Shown: positions 1 through 9,922 of the stretch, piece by piece | Position numbering within the stretch: the stretch's first letter is position 1 | Layout: every line of letters starts with the position of its first letter | Origin: Alteromonas sp. ASW11-130 | GTDB taxonomy: Bacteria > Pseudomonadota > Gammaproteobacteria > Enterobacterales > Alteromonadaceae | DNA length: 64,000 nucleotides | Direction of reading: 5' to 3' | Assembly: GCF_026183735.1 (NCBI RefSeq) | Contig: NZ_JAPFRE010000015.1 | Span: 124,001 to 188,000 of the forward strand | Program-made: the position numbers and the translations under genes | The notes under the pieces: generated by a model | The model's input: the letters and a program-made list of their open reading frames with translations, nothing else | Told to the model about the DNA's origin: nothing | Databases searched by the model: none

Positions 1-651
1 AAAAATACTCATGCAGATATTCAACAAAAAGCAGTGTACGGATTGGCTGAATGGTTTGCCGCAGATATAGCAAAGGCAGATCTGGTAGCCGTACCGGGCT
101 GTTACCCTACAGCTTCGTTAACCGGCTTATTACCGTTGCAGCGCGCTGGGTTACTTGATTCATCCGTTCGTCCGGTAATTAATGCTATTTCTGGGGTGAC
201 GGGTGCCGGACGCAAAGCTGTTCTCAATACCAGTTTTTGTGAAGTGAGTTTGCAAGCATACGGCGTGCTGTCTCATCGTCACACGCCTGAAATTGAATCT
301 TACCTTGAGCAGAAGGTTATATTTACCCCTCATCTGGGCAATTTTAAACGTGGCATCCTGGCTACCATCACCACTAAACTCGGCAAAACGGTAAACGAAG
401 AACAAGTTAATCACGCCTTCGCTGAATTTTATCGCCAACAGCCGCTAGTTAGATTGAGCCGCTCTTTCCCTAAAGTGAGCGATGTCGCGAACACCCCTTT
501 CGTCGACGTGCACTGGCAAGTAGATGAGCAAAGTGGCTATGTGGTCATAGGCTGCGCGCTTGATAATTTACTTAAAGGGGCGGCGTCTCAAGCTGTGCAA
601 TGTGCAAACTTGGTATTTGGCTTATCCTCGACCCAGGGCCTGCTGCCATGA
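1..651 (+). CDS. argC: N-acetyl-gamma-glutamyl-phosphate reductase, 5'-partial
   Basis: Third step of arginine biosynthesis: NADPH-dependent reduction of N-acetylglutamyl phosphate to the semialdehyde. The reading frame is open from base 1, so the N-terminal NADP-binding domain lies outside the window. The catalytic cysteine is in the VPGCYPTA motif (34th visible residue). Further family blocks are visible: SGVTGAGRKA, the FCEVSLQAYG / HRHTPEIE stretch, TPHLGNFKRGI, and the C-terminal DNLLKGAASQAVQCAN. The stop overlaps the argB start (ATGA), so this is the visible head of an argCBFGHA operon. The operon promoter and any ArgR operator are upstream of the window. Confidence 0.97.
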   Translation, partial: KNTHADIQQKAVYGLAEWFAADIAKADLVAVPGCYPTASLTGLLPLQRAGLLDSSVRPVINAISGVTGAGRKAVLNTSFCEVSLQAYGVLSHRHTPEIESYLEQKVIFTPHLGNFKRGILATITTKLGKTVNEEQVNHAFAEFYRQQPLVRLSRSFPKVSDVANTPFVDVHWQVDEQSGYVVIGCALDNLLKGAASQAVQCANLVFGLSSTQGLLP

Positions 652-1427
652 ACAGATTAGTTATTAAAGTAGGTGGCGCGCTTCTTGATTCCCGAGACGC
701 TGTACACCATCTGTTTGCACAAATTCAGCAGCTGCAAAGCCAAGTACAAATCACGGTTGTTCATGGTGGTGGTGCACTGACTGAAAACCTGTTGTCTCAG
801 TTAGGGTTTGTCAGCGAAAAGATAAACGGCTTGCGCGTCACGCCCGCCGAACAGATGCCGATTGTGGCGGGAGCTTTGGCGGGCACAGCAAACAAAATAC
901 TGTCCGCTCATGCCACAGTATTGGGGTTAAATCCTGTTGGTTTGTCGTTAATAGATGGTAACGCAATAACCTGCACACCGCTTGGCGCCGAATACGGCGC
1001 CGTTGGGGTGCCTTCAATTAATCAATGCACGTTATTGGACGTACTACTCAAAGACGGTTTTTTGCCCATCGTCAGCTCAATTGGTTGTGACGCCGCCGGG
1101 CAATTGCTAAATGTTAATGCAGATCACGCCGCTACCGCGATAGCCGAACTTTTAAATGCACAATTAGTGATGCTATCGGACGTTTCAGGTGTACTCAATG
1201 AAAACAACGAACTGCTGAAATCACTTGATGGCAAAGCTGTTCAACAGTTGCTTAACCAAGGGGTTATCTCTGGCGGAATGAGCGTAAAGATCAACGCCGC
1301 ATTTAAGGCTGCGAAACTACTCGGTCAACCTGTCATTATAGGCAGTTGGCACGATTCGCTGACGGATATTTTAAATGCAGTAAGCGGCACGCACATTATT
1401 CCTTCACTCAGTTTGGAAAAAGCATGA
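648..1427 (+). CDS. argB: Acetylglutamate kinase
   Basis: Phosphorylates N-acetylglutamate, the second step of arginine biosynthesis. The protein is about 259 residues, typical of the short gammaproteobacterial ArgB. It has the amino-acid-kinase fold signatures: N-terminal LVIKVGGALL, the glycine-rich VVHGGGALTE, the NVNADHAATAIA stretch, and GVISGGMSVKINAA near the C-terminus. I chose the ATG at 648, which overlaps the argC stop and begins exactly at the conserved MNRLVIKVGG; an in-frame codon at 600 would add 16 residues inside argC. It overlaps argF by the same ATGA arrangement, implying translational coupling. Confidence 0.97.
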   Translation: MNRLVIKVGGALLDSRDAVHHLFAQIQQLQSQVQITVVHGGGALTENLLSQLGFVSEKINGLRVTPAEQMPIVAGALAGTANKILSAHATVLGLNPVGLSLIDGNAITCTPLGAEYGAVGVPSINQCTLLDVLLKDGFLPIVSSIGCDAAGQLLNVNADHAATAIAELLNAQLVMLSDVSGVLNENNELLKSLDGKAVQQLLNQGVISGGMSVKINAAFKAAKLLGQPVIIGSWHDSLTDILNAVSGTHIIPSLSLEKA

Positions 1428-2335
1428 AACAGGATTTATTAACTTTTGGTGTATGGAGCCCACAACAAATGCAGTCGCTGCTTGAACTGGCAGTACATAT
1501 AAAACACCACCCCGCTGACTATAAAAATATATTGGCGGGTCGTTCGGTCGTAGCTTTGTTTGAAAAGCCTTCACTACGTACCCGAGTCAGCTTCGATATT
1601 GGTATCAATAAATTAGGGGGTCACCTTGTTTATCTGGATTCACACGCAAACAGTCTGGCAGGGCGGGAAGATATTCGCGATACCGCAGCTAATTTAGCTT
1701 GCTGGGCCGACGCTATCGTTGCCAGGGTATTTTCTCACCATACACTTAAAACTATGGCTGACGCTGCCAACGCACCAGTTATCAATGCACTTTGTGACAA
1801 GTATCACCCCTGTCAGGCCCTTGCTGATTATTTGACCCTGCATGAACAATTTGGCGCAGTTAAAGGTCGCTCACTGGCTTATGTGGGAGACGGTAATAAC
1901 GTCACGCATTCGCTTATGATTGTCGGTGCATTGCTTGGATGCAATGTATTGAGCGTGACACCTGAAGGTCATTCGGCGTCACCTGAAATAGTTGAACTAG
2001 CGCAAACTATCGCTCAGCAAACAGGCGCTAGAATAGAGAAGTCTTATGCTATCGATGCCGTCAAAGGCGTAGATGTGCTCTATACCGACACCTGGTTATC
2101 GATGGGTAATAAAACGCCGCTGGCTGAAATAAAAGAAAAATTTATGCCCTATCAGGTTAACGAAACCTTGTTTGCTAAGAGCGGTGCACGCTACATAATG
2201 CACTGCCAACCTGTTCATCGTGAACTAGAAATTACCAGCCGTTTGATTGACAGTGAAGCATCGTTATTAATGCAGCAGGCGGAAAACCGTATGCACGGGC
2301 AAAATGCTATTTTGACGCATCTTTTGGCAAAGTGA
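1424..2335 (+). CDS. argF: Ornithine carbamoyltransferase
   Basis: Condenses ornithine and carbamoyl phosphate to citrulline. The start is the ATG at 1424, overlapping the argB stop; the frame is open further upstream inside argB but that part is not family sequence. About 303 residues. The carbamoyl-phosphate loop is present as SLRTR in FEKPSLRTRVSF, a variant of STRTR that I associate with marine Gammaproteobacteria. Also present are HPCQ in KYHPCQALADY, GDGNNVTHS, the SMG loop (TWLSMGNKT) and the C-terminal HCQPVHRELE. The stop codon lies inside the first unit of a heptanucleotide repeat that fills the gap to argG. Confidence 0.96.
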   Translation: MKQDLLTFGVWSPQQMQSLLELAVHIKHHPADYKNILAGRSVVALFEKPSLRTRVSFDIGINKLGGHLVYLDSHANSLAGREDIRDTAANLACWADAIVARVFSHHTLKTMADAANAPVINALCDKYHPCQALADYLTLHEQFGAVKGRSLAYVGDGNNVTHSLMIVGALLGCNVLSVTPEGHSASPEIVELAQTIAQQTGARIEKSYAIDAVKGVDVLYTDTWLSMGNKTPLAEIKEKFMPYQVNETLFAKSGARYIMHCQPVHRELEITSRLIDSEASLLMQQAENRMHGQNAILTHLLAK

Positions 2336-2382
2336 AAAGTGAAAAGCGAAAAGTGAAAAGTGAAAAGTGAAAAGTGAAAAGT
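2329..2382 (+). repeat. Heptanucleotide tandem repeat (AAAGTGA)n between argF and argG
   Basis: About 7.7 tandem copies of AAAGTGA, with one copy carrying C for T (AAAGCGA). The array includes the argF stop codon and occupies nearly all of the argF-argG gap. The complementary motif recurs in the rpe leader at 33016-33062. Copy-number change by slippage would alter intercistronic spacing without affecting either protein. Confidence 0.95.
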
Positions 2383-2394
2383 ACAGGACACAGA

Positions 2395-3603
2395 ATGAAG
2401 AATATCAATAAAGTGGTATTGGCCTATTCAGGTGGATTAGATACCTCAGCCATTATCCCGTGGTTAAAAGAAAACTACGACTGCGAAGTGATAGCCTTTG
2501 CCGCTGATGTAGGTCAGGGGGACGAAGAACTTGAAGGCTTGCATGAGAAAGCTATCGTGTCTGGGGCGAGTGCCTGCCACATTATCGATCTAAAAGAAGC
2601 ATTCGTAGGCGACTACATATATCCGACCATTACCACGGGTGCAGTATACGAGGGCGAATACTTACTTGGTACTTCAATGGCCCGCCCGGTCATTGCCAAG
2701 GCCCAAGTGGAGTTAGCGCGTAAAGTTGGTGCCGACGCCCTGTGCCATGGTTGTACCGGTAAAGGTAATGACCAAGTCCGCTTTGAAAGTGCATTCGCTG
2801 CTCTAGCACCTGATTTACAGGTTATTGCCCCATGGCGTGAGTGGGATAAGGTATCCCGCGAAGATTTGCTGGATTACCTCGCCACCCGCAATATCCCTAC
2901 CACTGCATCGGCTACTAAGATTTATAGTCGTGATGCTAACGCTTGGCATATTTCCCACGAAGGCGGTGAATTGGAAGATCCATGGCAAGCCCCCTCCGAA
3001 CAAGTATGGACATTGACATGTTCACCGGAACAGGCACCTGATTCAGCACAGACCGTCACCCTATCATTTGATCAAGGTAAATTAATCAAAGTCGATGACA
3101 AAACGCTTAGTCCTTATCAGGCGTTAACTGAATTGAACAGAGTGGCAGCAAACCATGGGGTTGGACGCAGTGATATCGTTGAAAACCGTTTAGTTGGTAT
3201 GAAATCTCGCGGATGCTACGAAACCCCAGGCGGTACCGTTTTGCTGAAAGCGTATAAAGCGCTGGAAACCATGGTACTGGATAAGATGTCACTTAGGCAC
3301 CGCGAACAACTAGCGCTGGAATTCGCCCACCTGGTTTACGATGGCCGTTGGTTTACGCCCCTTCGCGATGCCATTTTGGCAGGGGCGTCTGTGTTCGCTG
3401 AAAAAATTACAGGCGATATAGTCGTAAAGTTATATAAAGGCCAGGCTACCGTCGTGCAACGTAAGTCGCCCAATAGTCTATATTCAGAAGATTTCGCTAC
3501 CTTTGGAGCAGATGACGTCTATAACCAAAAGCATGCCGAAGGCTTCATTCGTTTGTACAGCTTGCCTTCGCGCATTGCCGCGCTGCAAAAGCAGGGGGAC
3601 TGA
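2395..3603 (+). CDS. argG: Argininosuccinate synthase
   Basis: ATP-dependent ligation of citrulline and aspartate to argininosuccinate. About 402 residues, of the shorter bacterial type. Motifs: the N-terminal P-loop [10 protein letters not shown], the citrulline/aspartate site [24 protein letters not shown], and the [10 protein letters not shown] stretch. I chose the ATG at 2395 because homologous sequence begins at [13 protein letters not shown] and a purine-rich AGGACACAG precedes it; the in-frame codon at 2374 starts inside repeat-derived sequence. The argH start lies 2 nt after the stop. Confidence 0.96.
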   Translation: MKNINKVVLAYSGGLDTSAIIPWLKENYDCEVIAFAADVGQGDEELEGLHEKAIVSGASACHIIDLKEAFVGDYIYPTITTGAVYEGEYLLGTSMARPVIAKAQVELARKVGADALCHGCTGKGNDQVRFESAFAALAPDLQVIAPWREWDKVSREDLLDYLATRNIPTTASATKIYSRDANAWHISHEGGELEDPWQAPSEQVWTLTCSPEQAPDSAQTVTLSFDQGKLIKVDDKTLSPYQALTELNRVAANHGVGRSDIVENRLVGMKSRGCYETPGGTVLLKAYKALETMVLDKMSLRHREQLALEFAHLVYDGRWFTPLRDAILAGASVFAEKITGDIVVKLYKGQATVVQRKSPNSLYSEDFATFGADDVYNQKHAEGFIRLYSLPSRIAALQKQGD

Positions 3604-3605
3604 CC

Positions 3606-4991
3606 ATGGCATTGTGGGGAGGACGGTTTACTGCCGACAGTAGTAATATGTTTAAACAGGTTAATGATTCGTTGAACTTCGATCAGGCCATGGCGACCCA
3701 AGATATTCAGGGTTCAATCGCCTGGGCGAAAGCCTTATATCAAGCAGGTGTATTATCTGAGCAGGAACAACAGCAGTTGCATTCTGCGTTGGAGGACATG
3801 CTAACCCAAGCTCAGTCTGGCGCGTTGGATTTCGCTGCAAGCACCGAAGAAGATATTCATAGCTTTGTTGAAGCCGAACTAATTGAGCAACTAGGTGATG
3901 TGGGAAGAAAACTGCATACTGGACGTAGCCGTAACGATCAGGTGGCGACTGATTTTCGGTTATGGGTAAAAACCCATGTGCTTTCACTGAAACAAGATTT
4001 AGTGCAATTAAGACGTACCTTACTCAATACAGCTTCGCGTTATCAGCATTCAATTTTACCGGGCTATACTCACTTGCAACGCGCGCAGCCTATCGTTTTC
4101 GGTCACTGGTGTCTAGCCTATGTAGAAATGTTTAAGCGTGATGCCAGCCGCTTGGATGACTTGTTAGTCAGAATGGACCAGTGCCCTCTTGGATCAGGTG
4201 CATTAGCAGGCACCACCTATCCGGTGAATCGCGAAGTTTTGGCTAACGAGCTTGGTTTTGCCTCCCCTACCCTCAATAGCTTGGATGCGGTGTCTGATCG
4301 TGATTTTGTACTTGAGCTGCTGTTTACTGCCAGCACCAGTATGATGCACTTATCGCGTTTGGCCGAAGATCTTATTTTTTATAACTCTGGTGAAGCCGGG
4401 TTTATTCAACTTGGCGACAGCGTAACCTCAGGTTCGTCATTGATGCCACAAAAGAAAAATCCTGACGCATTGGAATTAATGCGCGGTAAATGCGGCCGGG
4501 TATTTGGTGCACTACAAGCACTATTGGTCACCATGAAGGGCTTACCCCTTGCCTATAACAAAGATATGCAAGAAGACAAAGAAGGTGCCATGGATACGGT
4601 TAACCAGTGGCATTGTTGCTTGTGTATGGCCGACGAAGTATTGCAGTCAGTGACGCTGAACGAAGACCGCTGTCGCGAGGCGGCCATGAAGGGCTACGCC
4701 AATGCTACCGAACTGGCAGATTATCTGGTTGGCAAGGGTATTCCTTTTCGCACAGCTCATGATATTTCGGGGCAGATTGTTGTCGCAGCCATCAACCAGG
4801 ACAAACCTATTGAAGCACTACCGTTGTCAGAACTGCAAACACTATGTGCCGATATTGATGACGACGTCTATGCAGTATTGAATGTAGAGTATGGCATTAA
4901 CAAACGTAATAATATTGGTGGTACATCTTTTAAAACCGTAACCGAAGCGCTTTACCGAGAACTGGAAAAAATGGATAGCGAGGAAGGTTAA
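3606..4991 (+). CDS. argH: Argininosuccinate lyase
   Basis: Last step of arginine biosynthesis, cleaving argininosuccinate to arginine and fumarate. 461 residues, the normal unfused length. Fumarase/ASL superfamily motifs: [23 protein letters not shown], and the signature [12 protein letters not shown] near residue 280. In several marine Gammaproteobacteria ArgH is fused to a short acetyltransferase (ArgHA). Here it ends normally, and argA follows 5 nt later in a different frame. The GAGGAAGG at its 3' end serves as the argA ribosome-binding site. Confidence 0.97.
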   Translation: MALWGGRFTADSSNMFKQVNDSLNFDQAMATQDIQGSIAWAKALYQAGVLSEQEQQQLHSALEDMLTQAQSGALDFAASTEEDIHSFVEAELIEQLGDVGRKLHTGRSRNDQVATDFRLWVKTHVLSLKQDLVQLRRTLLNTASRYQHSILPGYTHLQRAQPIVFGHWCLAYVEMFKRDASRLDDLLVRMDQCPLGSGALAGTTYPVNREVLANELGFASPTLNSLDAVSDRDFVLELLFTASTSMMHLSRLAEDLIFYNSGEAGFIQLGDSVTSGSSLMPQKKNPDALELMRGKCGRVFGALQALLVTMKGLPLAYNKDMQEDKEGAMDTVNQWHCCLCMADEVLQSVTLNEDRCREAAMKGYANATELADYLVGKGIPFRTAHDISGQIVVAAINQDKPIEALPLSELQTLCADIDDDVYAVLNVEYGINKRNNIGGTSFKTVTEALYRELEKMDSEEG

Positions 4992-4996
4992 AAAGC

Positions 4997-6307
4997 ATGG
5001 TACTGTCACATCAAGACGGAGTTGCACTTTTCCGCAGCTCTGCGCCCTACATCAATGCACATAGAGGCAAAACCTTTGTCTTAATGCTGGGCGGTGAAGC
5101 CCTGCAACACGAAAATTTTCCCCATATTATTCACGACATTGCGCTGCTCAACAGTCTGGGAGTGCGACTGGTGCTGGTACACGGTGCACGTCCGCAAGTT
5201 GATGAGCGCATTGCATTACGCAATATTCCACCGCGTTTTTCCCACGATAAACGCATTACTGACAATGGTACATTGGAATGTGTGAAAGATGCGGCTGGCT
5301 CCGCCAGGGCGCATATTGAAGCGTTACTGACAACCGGCTTACCTAACTCTCCCATGCACGGCGCGCAAATCCGTGTCTGCTCAGGCAATTTGGTGGTGGC
5401 TAAACCTGCCGGAGTGCGCGACGGCGTTGATTTAGATCATACCGGCGAAGTCAGACGCATTGACGTTGAAGGTATTAGCGATCATCTCAACGACGGCTCT
5501 ATTGTACTGCTCTCCCCCATGGGGTATTCCACTACAGGAGAGGTATTTAATCTATCCCACGAAGATGTGGCGACGAACGCAGCCATTGCGTTAAAAGCGG
5601 ATAAGCTGATAGCTTTTTCCAGTCACCAAGGCATTTTCAATCAAAGCGGAAAACTACTTCGCACCATCGAGCGCCAGCAGCTTGAAAAGCTAATTACTGA
5701 CAATGAAGTCGAGGCCGAGAAAACTGTCCTTCATGCCCTTATCAGCAGTGTCACAGCCGGCATCCCGCGCGCTCATTGTATTAGCTACGAGGTTGATGGC
5801 GCACTACTTCAGGAACTTTTCACGCGGGACGGTTGTGGCTCATTGGTATTAGAGAACCACTATGAACAATTACGCAAAGCCACCATAGATGACGTGGGCG
5901 GCATACTGGCTCTTATCAAACCCTTGGAAGAAAGTGGTGCACTGGTCACCCGCTCACGGGAAAGGCTTGAACAAGAAATTGAACACTTCTTTGTGATTGT
6001 CAGAGACGGCATGATCATCGCTTGCGCCGCACTCTATCTGTTTCATGAAGAAAAAAATGGCGAATTAGCCTGTGTAGCGACACATCAAGAGTATCGCGGC
6101 AAACATCGCGGGGAGCGTTTGCTTGACGCCATTAAGCAATCAGCTAAAGAACAAGACATTGAACACCTGTTCGTACTCACCACCCTCACCTCTCACTGGT
6201 TTTTGGAACAAGGGTTTGTGGAAGCGAAGATTGAATCACTTCCCACTAGCAAAAAGGAACTCTATAACTTTCAGCGCAACTCCAAGGTATTTCAGCTTCC
6301 GCTGTGA
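4997..6307 (+). CDS. argA: N-acetylglutamate synthase (amino-acid N-acetyltransferase)
   Basis: First committed step of arginine biosynthesis: acetyl-CoA plus glutamate to N-acetylglutamate. 436 residues, close to E. coli ArgA. An N-terminal amino-acid-kinase-like domain, usually the arginine feedback site (LGGEALQ, LVLVHGARPQVDER), occupies about residues 20-285. A C-terminal GNAT domain covers about 290-435, with the acetyl-CoA loop in YRGKHRGERLL. It is the last gene of the operon. The classical two-domain enzyme sits next to an unfused argH, so the operon holds the whole pathway except argD (37110) and the deacetylation step. Confidence 0.95.
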   Translation: MVLSHQDGVALFRSSAPYINAHRGKTFVLMLGGEALQHENFPHIIHDIALLNSLGVRLVLVHGARPQVDERIALRNIPPRFSHDKRITDNGTLECVKDAAGSARAHIEALLTTGLPNSPMHGAQIRVCSGNLVVAKPAGVRDGVDLDHTGEVRRIDVEGISDHLNDGSIVLLSPMGYSTTGEVFNLSHEDVATNAAIALKADKLIAFSSHQGIFNQSGKLLRTIERQQLEKLITDNEVEAEKTVLHALISSVTAGIPRAHCISYEVDGALLQELFTRDGCGSLVLENHYEQLRKATIDDVGGILALIKPLEESGALVTRSRERLEQEIEHFFVIVRDGMIIACAALYLFHEEKNGELACVATHQEYRGKHRGERLLDAIKQSAKEQDIEHLFVLTTLTSHWFLEQGFVEAKIESLPTSKKELYNFQRNSKVFQLPL

Positions 6308-6889
6308 AAGTTTCTTATCGTTAACTTCTTAAGCGGTAGCAATGCCGCCGTTTATAAATTAATATTCTAAACGTTAAGTTTTTCTACATTCGTATAGAAC
6401 GAAATAAAAATCTTTGTATTTTAGGCAGCATGGCTGATGAGATATCGATGCACCCGCGCTCAATAATGAGGTGATAAAACACGCTACTTGGTTTATTCAA
6501 TAATATATTATCTACAAAAGAGTAATCGAATATATTAAGGAATATCTGCGCAAGGTGTAGAGTTAGATTTTTTCAGATTGCTATTTGAGGGCGAAGAATT
6601 TTTATGTTCAATGAGTAACAGTTTCGTTATTCACAGGGAACGTAAACAAGTATGAATAAGAGTTTTAGCTCCAAAGGTGTAAAAAAATTTATAACGAGCA
6701 ACATTAGGTAGGTTGATTAATATTGCTATAAAAAATGACTAAATAGATACCAATATGCTTTGCGCTAACCTATTCTAACTCAAAAAACACCACTCCAGAT
6801 TTGCCGGAAATGATGGCGTTTAAGGTCGTAAGAATACAAGGGCGTAACTTCGCTACAAGGCGGCCGATTATTACGAAGGTAGGCACTTT
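6308..6889. other. Intergenic region without recognised gene
   Basis: 582 bases, AT-rich, with stops in all frames. The only structure noted is a short hairpin at 6333-6348 just after argA. No tRNA or mobile element was seen. Confidence 0.7.
6333..6353 (+). terminator. Weak terminator-like hairpin after argA
   Basis: GCGGTA-GCAA-TGCCGC forms a 6-bp stem (one G-T pair) with a GNRA-type loop, followed by CGTTTATAAA. It sits 25 bases after the argA stop. The U-tract is short, so this is a weak call. Confidence 0.4.
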
Positions 6890-7243
6890 ATGTTTTGGGT
6901 TCATTTAAAGAAATTTTCAGCATCTGTCTTAGCTCTACTTCTTTTGGCCTTCTTAGCTGGTTTATGTGTATTGTTATCAGTAGAGTACGGAGAAAAGAAG
7001 CCTGACTTCATCGGCTGTTATGCGTCCGATGCAATGCTAATGAGCTATAGTTGCCAAGGGTTTCAGGGTAGCGAAATAGCGAGTTACATTCTTAATTGGC
7101 CGCTATGGTTAGTTTATGCTCCACTTTTCTCACTGTTTAGTTTAAAAGCATTGGGTGCAACCCTATTGCTATGGTCGCCGGTTGGAATTTTTATTTTGTC
7201 AGTGATTAGGTTAAAAAGAGAGAATGGTCTCTTTTTAAAATAG
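6890..7243 (+). CDS. Small hypothetical membrane protein
   Basis: 117 residues, family not recognised. Three hydrophobic segments are visible: about residues 10-30 (LALLLLAFLAGLCVLL), 68-84 and 85-108. A short polar loop with three cysteines (GCYASDAM, YSCQGF) lies between the first two, and the C-terminus is basic. An inner-membrane location is inferred. It stands alone with long gaps on both sides, so its expression is uncertain. Confidence 0.55.
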   Translation: MFWVHLKKFSASVLALLLLAFLAGLCVLLSVEYGEKKPDFIGCYASDAMLMSYSCQGFQGSEIASYILNWPLWLVYAPLFSLFSLKALGATLLLWSPVGIFILSVIRLKRENGLFLK

Positions 7244-7563
7244 TTACAAAGGAAGTGAATGCTCATAGGATGTTGTAACACTTTTTGATAAGTGCACCAG
7301 CCAGGTAGACAATGTTAAATTGCCAGAAGAATTTACCAGCATGGAACAGTCAAATAGAAGTGGTCAAATTATCGCTGATTGTATTAGTGCTCATTATGAT
7401 GGCGGTCAACTTTTGCAAATCTTTAATCTAATTCAAAAATCGACTAATGGCCGTCAGAATGCCAGACAACATATTGTGTAGTACCTCGCAGCGCAGAAAG
7501 CGAAAAATACTACGCCGCAAGGCGATTATAGGGTAGTGTATCTGCCTTTTCTTTATAAGTTGT
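7244..7563. other. Intergenic region, possible small or decayed ORF
   Basis: A 46-codon ATG frame runs from 7341 to 7481 (begins MEQSNRSGQIIAD, ends RQNARQHIV) and is open upstream to about 7270. It resembles no family I know and lacks a clear ribosome-binding site. It could be a small gene or the remnant of a regulator once joined to the next ORF. Confidence 0.35.
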
Positions 7564-8019
7564 ATGCAAGGATGGAAGGTGAACATTACTACAATTGAAA
7601 AGTTCAGTGTCGCAGGGATTTCAGTTCGCACCAAAAATTCAAACGAAATGAGCCCATCTACTGCCAAGATCGGCTCTCTGTGGGAAAAATTCTACGGCGA
7701 GTTAGCGCCGAAGCTCAACCAAAACGCTCGAGTGTTCGGTCTATATACCAACTATGAATCGGACCATACTGGCTTATTCGACGTGGTTGCGTGTTCGGAT
7801 TCGCTCTTGACAGAAAACGTGGAAAAACACGATGTTAAAGCTGGCAACTATGTAAAGTTTAAAGCCGCAGGTGAGATGCCCCAAGTCGTTATCGATTTGT
7901 GGGGGGCAGTCTGGAAGTACTTCGATGCAAATGACTGTGACTACAAACGTACTTTTACCACGGATTTCGAGTTCTATAAAAGTGAAAATGAAGTTGAAAT
8001 CTTTATCTCCGTGGAATGA
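7564..8019 (+). CDS. GyrI-like / effector-binding domain protein
   Basis: 151 residues matching the small-molecule-binding domain found at the C-terminus of AraC/MerR activators and as stand-alone GyrI/SbmC-like proteins. Typical features: the start ITTIEKFSVAGISVRT, the middle block SLWEKFYGELAP, VFGLYTNYESDHTG, and the acidic end FTTDFEFY. No DNA-binding domain is attached, so it is probably a stand-alone ligand-binding protein or a truncated AraC-type regulator. Its ligand cannot be told from sequence. The first in-frame start (7564) is used; the domain itself begins about eight residues later. Confidence 0.75.
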   Translation: MQGWKVNITTIEKFSVAGISVRTKNSNEMSPSTAKIGSLWEKFYGELAPKLNQNARVFGLYTNYESDHTGLFDVVACSDSLLTENVEKHDVKAGNYVKFKAAGEMPQVVIDLWGAVWKYFDANDCDYKRTFTTDFEFYKSENEVEIFISVE

Positions 8020-8632
8020 GGCACATAACAAAAACCTCATTCCCGGGGAACCGGAAAAAACACAGCTACACCCAGCATTTCTAAAGACGCCTTGTTTTAA
8101 AACTGGGCCACTAAAGGATTTCTTGAATTTTCAATAGCCTCCTCTGTTGTAGTTATCGCAATTGATATCTTTGTCGTAGATGGCAAATATTTCTCTGCTT
8201 CTATTCCCAGTGACCGTCTTTTCCCCAGGTTTTGGTTGTGATAGTAATGAGGTCGAGAATGCGTGTTTCTATTGTATAGGGGGTGTAAAATCAAGCCAGG
8301 GTAGAAACCGACAAGATGTTGATGACTTTCAGTTCCTGAACCAGGTGCGCTGGCATTGAGCTGCTTAATGCTTGCAGGTCTTGGTTTCTTAAGAAGAAAA
8401 GACTAGTTAACTTCTTTAATCTTAATAATTTACTGGTCCCTATAGCGGCCAGTTCGCTCCCGCAATATTCCACCTGCGCTTGCCATAACTAATTTGGTGA
8501 AACCTTCGAAAGTACGTTCGTATTTACGTTTCGGTCAGTCATAGAACTTTAGCTCGAAAGGTGCTTATAACACACGCTTCCCGCCCCGGTTTTCACCAAT
8601 ATCAATCTGTAAATTATCTCTAGAAAGACTAT
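8020..8632. other. Intergenic region without recognised gene
   Basis: About 610 bases. Short frames on the minus strand (8097-8294 and 8291-8473, the latter with a LRLKKLTSLFFL stretch) have no recognisable family and no convincing start signals. It may contain decayed coding sequence; nothing firmer can be said. Confidence 0.5.
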
Positions 8633-9364
8633 TTACTGCAAATATGCCAGCCCCGCAAACGCTATCACTCCGAACATAAAGGGAAGGAACCTACTCTTGC
8701 GGTCTTCGGGCAATTCTTCTTTAAGCACATTTAGGATGATACTGCCTGCTAAAAACGAAAATAGTCCATGTATGACTAATTCACTTAGCTCGGTAGTTAA
8801 GCCAATTATCCATCCCACCACTATGCTTGCAGCCAAAATCCATCGACCGTATGCGTGGTAACGATGTTGGTGGTGTTCTCGTAACCCAAAATCATTAACC
8901 AAAAAATGCAAACCTATTGCTAGAGCATAAAAGAGTAATCCTGAGAGCTGGGTATCTTCACGATGAACTAGCAAATAGCCTATCAGCGCGTTGTATACGG
9001 CAAAAGACGTTAAGTGAACAGAAAAAGCATTGAGTACCTTGACCGGTGTAGCGCGTTCATCGTCACGGGCCGATTTAATTAACTTTTCCAGACCATAGAA
9101 CAAACAAAGCCCCATTAACGCAAGTAAGTAAGCTTGATGTTCTAAAGCAATGAGAAAATTATCGTGTTCAGAAAAAGATTCCTGAATTTCGGCCATTTCT
9201 GGAAAAATCTGTATAAAAACATAGGCCACTGAAACACCGCCTGAAAAAGATAGCCATCGGCTTCGGGGCAAGGCGGCTAGAAACCTTAGCTTCCCCGCCT
9301 GAGTATGGATGATGCAAAACACGAATATTGTCAAAAGTTGTAATAAAAACACCTGCACTATCAC
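8633..9364 (-). CDS. ZIP-like polytopic membrane protein
   Basis: 243 residues with about seven hydrophobic segments. The FSGGVSVAYVFIQIFPEM stretch resembles the second ZIP-transporter helix (small residues, then H/Q and PE). The C-terminal FLAGSIILNVLKEELPED resembles the fifth ZIP helix ending in ELPE. A histidine-rich loop (HHQHRYHAYG) lies between. This suggests a divergent ZIP-family (Zn/Fe/Mn) permease or a related protein; metal transport is an inference. The start is a GTG at 9364 and the gene is monocistronic. Confidence 0.6.
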   Translation of the reverse strand: MIVQVFLLQLLTIFVFCIIHTQAGKLRFLAALPRSRWLSFSGGVSVAYVFIQIFPEMAEIQESFSEHDNFLIALEHQAYLLALMGLCLFYGLEKLIKSARDDERATPVKVLNAFSVHLTSFAVYNALIGYLLVHREDTQLSGLLFYALAIGLHFLVNDFGLREHHQHRYHAYGRWILAASIVVGWIIGLTTELSELVIHGLFSFLAGSIILNVLKEELPEDRKSRFLPFMFGVIAFAGLAYLQ

Positions 9365-9922
9365 CTATCATTGTAACTATCGGCGTGTTTAACCACATAA
9401 AGTCGGTTTCGTCTTTGCCGTTAATCCCAAACTATCGTAGTTAACTGAATTCATAATCAATATGTTCGTTTTATAGTGTGTAACTCCTTCACTGGATTAG
9501 TATAGATGCATTTCTTTCTGGCGGGGTTTTCGATACTTATTGATATTCATCGCCAAGCTTGGAAGTATTCTTAATTTACTATTCTTTGTTATTTGCGATG
9601 AATTGAATGAGCAATACCATCGCTCTAACTGGATTGGGGGGGGTAAAACAATGTAAACAAAACTAGTGAGAAGTGAGTTCATTCTAGATGATTGAATCGC
9701 TGGCATGTTTTATTCTCACTTAATGGGAGCCCAAATGCAGATTTAATCAAGTCGGCGGGTTTATGATCGTGAGCCGTTACAACTAGCGATCCCCCCTATA
9801 AAAAATCAATAAACCACCCCAACTTGTTCATTTTTTAAACAACTGTTCTATACTTACCATTAGATTCCTGCGTTGTAACAGGTTCGATATCATTTCTACA
9901 AAATGACGAGCGGGAGATTGAT
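9365..9922. other. Intergenic region with a possible promoter
   Basis: 558 bases between divergent genes. A run of eight or nine G near 9636 and a possible promoter at 9848-9855 are the only items noted. No supported coding sequence. Confidence 0.6.
9824..9855 (+). promoter_or_regulatory. Possible stationary-phase (RpoS-type) promoter
   Basis: TCTATACTT at 9848-9856 matches the extended -10 consensus recognised by sigma-S (CTATACT), with a poor -35-like TTGTTC at 9824 (19-base spacer). It lies about 70 bases before the gene at 9923. Pattern match only. Confidence 0.35.

Noticed and set aside
3661..3987. 108-codon minus-strand ORF within argH
   Set aside because: Antisense shadow of a fully recognisable argH.
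3606..6307. argHA gene fusion
   Set aside because: argH has its own stop and argA begins 5 nt later in a different frame with full two-domain length.
8097..8473. Two minus-strand frames of about 60 codons as possible genes
   Set aside because: No recognisable motif, poor starts and in-frame interruptions; reported only as an unassigned gap.
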